This document shows positions 7,079 through 9,361 of a stretch of DNA of 9,361 nt, piece by piece (position 1 is the stretch's first letter; every line of letters starts with the position of its first letter). A program made the position numbers and the translations under genes. This DNA is from Pseudomonadota bacterium (GTDB lineage Bacteria; Myxococcota; Bradymonadia; UBA4248). The stretch lies in NCBI GenBank assembly GCA_017613855.1, contig JAGACY010000298.1:1-9361 (forward strand), written 5' to 3'. Under the pieces are notes generated by a model. It was not told where the DNA came from and did no database searches. It saw only the letters and a list, made by a program, of their open reading frames with translations.

Positions 7079-7140
7079 CTTAGAGCTTGGAGCTTAAAGA
7101 AGGGATTTGCAACTCAAAGTTCAAAACTCAAAGCTCTAAG
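7079..7140. repeat. 10-bp inverted repeat after gene 2
   Basis: CTTAGAGCTT (7079-7088) is the exact reverse complement of 7131-7140. Inside, AACTCAAAG occurs twice (7111-7119 and 7126-7134), and AGCTT occurs twice in the left part. No T-run follows. The rest of 7020-7210 holds no gene I can support. Confidence 0.5.
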
Positions 7141-7184
7141 CAATGAAAAGACGAAACATTAAGAACTATGCATATCCACGGTGG

Positions 7185-7211
7185 TTAAACATAGCCAATA
7201 TTAAATAGAAT
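7185..7211 (+). promoter_or_regulatory. Weak promoter candidate for gene 3
   Basis: TTAAAC (7185-7190), 15 bases, TAGAAT (7206-7211). The -10 box matches five of six, but the -35 and spacing are poor. If used, transcription would start inside the first hairpin of the 72-bp repeat and place the second hairpin in the leader of gene 3. Confidence 0.2.
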
Positions 7212-7282
7212 CAATCGGCGTATTTGCCGCAGGCAAATAGCCGATTGGGCAGGCCGTATCGGGCGAATGCCCGATAGGCCGC
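7211..7282 (+). repeat. 72-bp double-hairpin repeat, copy 1
   Basis: Identical over 72 bases to 9046-9117. Hairpin one (7212-7247): CAATCGGC, unpaired G7220, TATTTGCC, loop GCA, GGCAAATA, GCCGATTG. Hairpin two (7252-7280): GGCC, unpaired G7256, TATCGGGC, loop GAAT, GCCCGATA, GGCC; here GGGC 7247-7250 and GCCC 7281-7284 can extend the stem around unpaired A7251. The repeat ends in GGCCGC and overlaps the first four bases of the conserved gene 3 leader. Confidence 0.85.
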
Positions 7283-7302
7283 CCCACATACAGGAAAATA
7301 AA
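7279..7302 (+). promoter_or_regulatory. Conserved leader and ribosome binding site of gene 3
   Basis: Matches the 24-base leader of gene 2 with one substitution. AGGA at 7292-7295 is seven bases from the ATG at 7303. This rules out the in-frame ATG at 7267, which lies inside a hairpin loop and has no such site. Confidence 0.7.
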
Positions 7303-8982
7303 ATGAAAAAGAATATCCTATTGTTCATCGTTTCTTTAAGCATACTCGCTGTTTCGTGCCATTCGCAAAAGACCTCATCTGATGCGCCGGCAAATCAGCC
7401 TGAAACAGCTGCCGCTGATCAAAATGCAGCAAACCCAGAGGTACAGCCTGAAATGATAGCGGCAGAAGACGACACTATCCAAACGGAGAGTGGACGCAAA
7501 GATAATGATGAGCTCAAAGAAAATGGCCACGATAATGTTGTTAATTATGGCATAATGCAATGCCCGGTTCAGAAAGATAATAATAACATAATAAAAAATG
7601 GAAAATACTGTGAAAATGGCTTTGAAAAGGATACTGATGATGGGAATTGTCTCGTCAAGCAGTTCTTAGAAGATAATAATGAATCCAATCCGGAGATGAA
7701 TGGTCGAAGAATAGAATGTAAGCTTAAAAAGGAAGCAATGACCAAGTGTGTTTACAAATTGTATTATAGCTGCTCTGAGGGTAAAGAACATCATGTATAT
7801 GGAGAAGATGATGATGGAAGATACTGTGAATTTGCCGGAGAACTTATTGCAGAAGATGGTGATGTTACCTTAGTCAGATGCGAACAAGGTGACTACGATC
7901 CCCAAAAAGGATGTATTTGTGGCAATCATACCATCGAAGATATCATTGCATACGATTGTTATTCTAAAGACGATAAGTATTATGATATTTGTATGCTTTC
8001 GAAGGGATGTCAATGCGGTGATTCGATATGCCCAAATTCGGCAGCATGTGTCGATGGACAATGTATCGATCCTCTTACGGACAAACCCATTAACATGATT
8101 ACAGATGCACCTTCCCTGGGATGTCATCATGGTCAGAATTGTACATGTGGCGGCAACACATGCGCCGAAGGAGAATTCTGCTTGAATGGCCAGTGTCAGG
8201 AGAGAATTTATATAAGAATCGTTCATCATAAAAGAATAAATTTCCTGATGAACGAAGTCGATACTTATCAGAAATCCAGACCCGGCAGTGCAGCATCAGG
8301 AAATGAAGCACAATTCCTGGTTTCACCTCCATTGAACAGCTCATCAACCTGGAAGAGAAAACTGAGTGACATATGGAATAAGCGCCGATCATGCGTTGAT
8401 TCTTTCGAGGGGGATGAACACCAGTCACGAATTGTTGTGCCAGACTCAAAGCTACAAGTTCCGGAGGGTTATGTTGTTATGCCGGAGATTATATGCCGAA
8501 ATACCAGCGATGATCCTGATTGTAATGGTGAATCTGCAGAGATTCATATTCGATGTGGTCGAGAGGATGGCTGTCTCTGTGGGGAGAATACCTGTCCTAT
8601 GGGAGCGGAATGTCTTCAGAATAAATGTAAATTTGATACACAGTATGTCAATTTCTGGTGTTTTGATGATTATGAGCCGAAAGTTTATTCACAGCATAGT
8701 GGCGAAGCTGCAGAATTATATGAATCCCCTTATGGTAAAAAGAATAGGCTATCCTTTGGTGTTACCGTCGATTCTTCAGGCCAATGCCTGTGCAACGGTA
8801 CTATGTTAAAACCAGGATTGGGCAATCGTCATAGTGAGATGTACAGCTGTACGCGCTTTGGCTGGACATGCAAACTCGAGGATGGGTGCGAATGCGGCGA
8901 TGTCAAATGTTCTAAGAATACAGTCTGTGTCAAACCGGGCGTTTGTTCAAAAAAAGGCCAACGAAGTGTATCCAAAAAATGA
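7303..8982 (+). CDS. Cys-rich lipoprotein, shorter paralogue of gene 2 (gene 3)
   Basis: A predicted lipoprotein of 559 residues as read, function unknown. The first 24 residues are the same as in gene 2, including the LAVS-C lipobox with Cys19. A charged, Asn/Asp/Glu-rich linker follows, then from about residue 87 the protein aligns with residues 675 onward of gene 2: C-E-F-A-G-E, C-(L/I)-C-G-N, D-I-I-A-Y-D-C, LSKGC, CPNSAAC, CIDPLTD, NFWC, LCNGTM and MYSCTRFGWTC are shared. Four Cys modules of the C-G-D-x2-C-P type are kept; the N-terminal and central region of gene 2 is absent. The reading frame ends in a Lys/Ser-rich tail that does not resemble gene 2. A one-base shift at the A7 run 8949-8955 restores the alignment, so the natural C terminus may be longer or the gene recently broken there. 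Confidence 0.85.
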   Translation: MKKNILLFIVSLSILAVSCHSQKTSSDAPANQPETAAADQNAANPEVQPEMIAAEDDTIQTESGRKDNDELKENGHDNVVNYGIMQCPVQKDNNNIIKNGKYCENGFEKDTDDGNCLVKQFLEDNNESNPEMNGRRIECKLKKEAMTKCVYKLYYSCSEGKEHHVYGEDDDGRYCEFAGELIAEDGDVTLVRCEQGDYDPQKGCICGNHTIEDIIAYDCYSKDDKYYDICMLSKGCQCGDSICPNSAACVDGQCIDPLTDKPINMITDAPSLGCHHGQNCTCGGNTCAEGEFCLNGQCQERIYIRIVHHKRINFLMNEVDTYQKSRPGSAASGNEAQFLVSPPLNSSSTWKRKLSDIWNKRRSCVDSFEGDEHQSRIVVPDSKLQVPEGYVVMPEIICRNTSDDPDCNGESAEIHIRCGREDGCLCGENTCPMGAECLQNKCKFDTQYVNFWCFDDYEPKVYSQHSGEAAELYESPYGKKNRLSFGVTVDSSGQCLCNGTMLKPGLGNRHSEMYSCTRFGWTCKLEDGCECGDVKCSKNTVCVKPGVCSKKGQRSVSKK

Positions 8983-9112
8983 AAAGGATGGCATGTGTGT
9001 TATGCCAAGCAGATGTTTAGACAACAAGGTTATTACCGATGATCTTCAATCGGCGTATTTGCCGCAGGCAAATAGCCGATTGGGCAGGCCGTATCGGGCG
9101 AATGCCCGATAG
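8949..9112 (+). other. Out-of-frame C-terminal continuation of gene 3
   Basis: Dropping one base at the A7 run (8949-8955) opens a frame to a TAG at 9110-9112. It gives 12 residues between the last shared PGVC and KDGMC; gene 2 has exactly 12 residues between its PGVC and KDGVC. The two then share C-x-x-P-x-x-C-L. The final part of this frame runs through the inserted hairpin repeat at 9046 and takes its stop codon from it. This can be a fixed frameshift, a slippage or phase-variable site, or an assembly error. Confidence 0.6.
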
Positions 9113-9117
9113 GCCGC
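9046..9117 (+). repeat. 72-bp double-hairpin repeat, copy 2
   Basis: Exact copy of 7211-7282. Hairpin one is 9047-9082 with unpaired G9055; hairpin two is 9087-9115 with unpaired G9091. It lies 63 bases after the gene 3 stop and directly before the heptamer array of copy II. The right end is GGCCGC followed by TAATTC, nearly as at 3517-3527. Confidence 0.85.
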
Positions 9118-9122
9118 TAATT

Positions 9123-9299
9123 CAATTAATAATTAATAATGCATAATGAATAATGATATATCCAAAACAAAGGTAGAATCTAAAGAATTGAGTGATAGAT
9201 GTCTTTTATATCCTCTAGAATAGCACTTAATAGTTCAGCAATAATTGCGCATTGCGCATTAAGATAATTCGTAATTCGTAATTCGTAATGCGTAATTAT
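9123..9299 (+). repeat. Heptamer array plus 86-bp core, copy II
   Basis: 9123-9157 is five heptamers (CAATTAA, TAATTAA, TAATGCA, TAATGAA, TAATGAT). 9158-9243 is the 86-base core shared with copy I. 9244-9299 is eight more heptamers in unbroken phase: ATTGCGC twice, ATTAAGA, TAATTCG three times, TAATGCG, TAATTAT. The right array is longer than in copy I. I see no gene or clear signal in the last 62 bases, 9300-9361. Confidence 0.75.
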
Positions 9300-9361
9300 T
9301 CCGGCATTCTCTTTGTAATTCCTAAAGAATAAAGTCACTTTTGCTTCAGAGGTACATTTGA

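Noticed and set aside
7267..7302. Earlier in-frame ATG for gene 3
   Set aside because: It lies within the second hairpin, lacks a ribosome binding site and would bury the signal peptide behind 12 residues absent from gene 2.
7211..9117. CRISPR-like direct repeats
   Set aside because: Only two long copies 1.8 kb apart with a gene between them; no regular spacers or cas genes.

Overview
The window shows three large plus-strand genes, all encoding very cysteine-rich predicted lipoproteins, separated by intergenic DNA packed with palindromes and short repeats. The lipobox signal peptides point to a diderm bacterium. The tandem six-cysteine units (C-G-x-C-G-x-x-C followed by G-x-x-C-x-x-G-x-C) resemble surface proteins common in Myxococcota and related former Deltaproteobacteria. 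Base composition is moderate, not the high GC of soil myxobacteria, so an uncultured host- or sediment-associated lineage is possible. The taxonomic assignment is inference. No rRNA, tRNA, transposase, CRISPR array or replication gene is visible.

Layout: 1-187 holds a palindrome and a good sigma70-type promoter for gene 1. Gene 1 (188-3205) is a 1005-residue lipoprotein with about seven long Cys-rich units, nine tandem ~41-residue units and a C-terminal DUF6273-like domain. 3206-3758 is a non-coding stretch with five inverted repeats (four of them in the hairpin family described below), a heptamer array and an 86-bp core. Gene 2 (3759-7019) is a 1086-residue Cys-rich lipoprotein. 7020-7302 holds an inverted repeat and a 72-bp double-hairpin repeat. 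Gene 3 (7303-8982) is a shorter paralogue of gene 2 with an apparent frameshift close to its 3' end. 8983-9361 holds a second exact copy of the 72-bp repeat, a second copy of the heptamer/86-bp element, and further heptamers.

Genes 2 and 3 share an almost identical 95-bp leader plus signal-peptide cassette, although the rest of the two genes has diverged. Gene 2 carries roughly 560 extra central residues. The three proteins are probably exported and anchored in a membrane, with disulfide-stabilised outer parts. No catalytic motif is recognisable, so adhesion, recognition or envelope structure are guesses only.

The most striking non-genic feature is a family of nine hairpins with seven different stem sequences. 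Nearly all have the same plan: a G(G)C/GCC clamp, a single unpaired G, then TAT...ATA. Different stems with preserved pairing imply selection on, or mobilisation of, the folded form. The family recalls REP/BIME elements, but it is not one I recognise.
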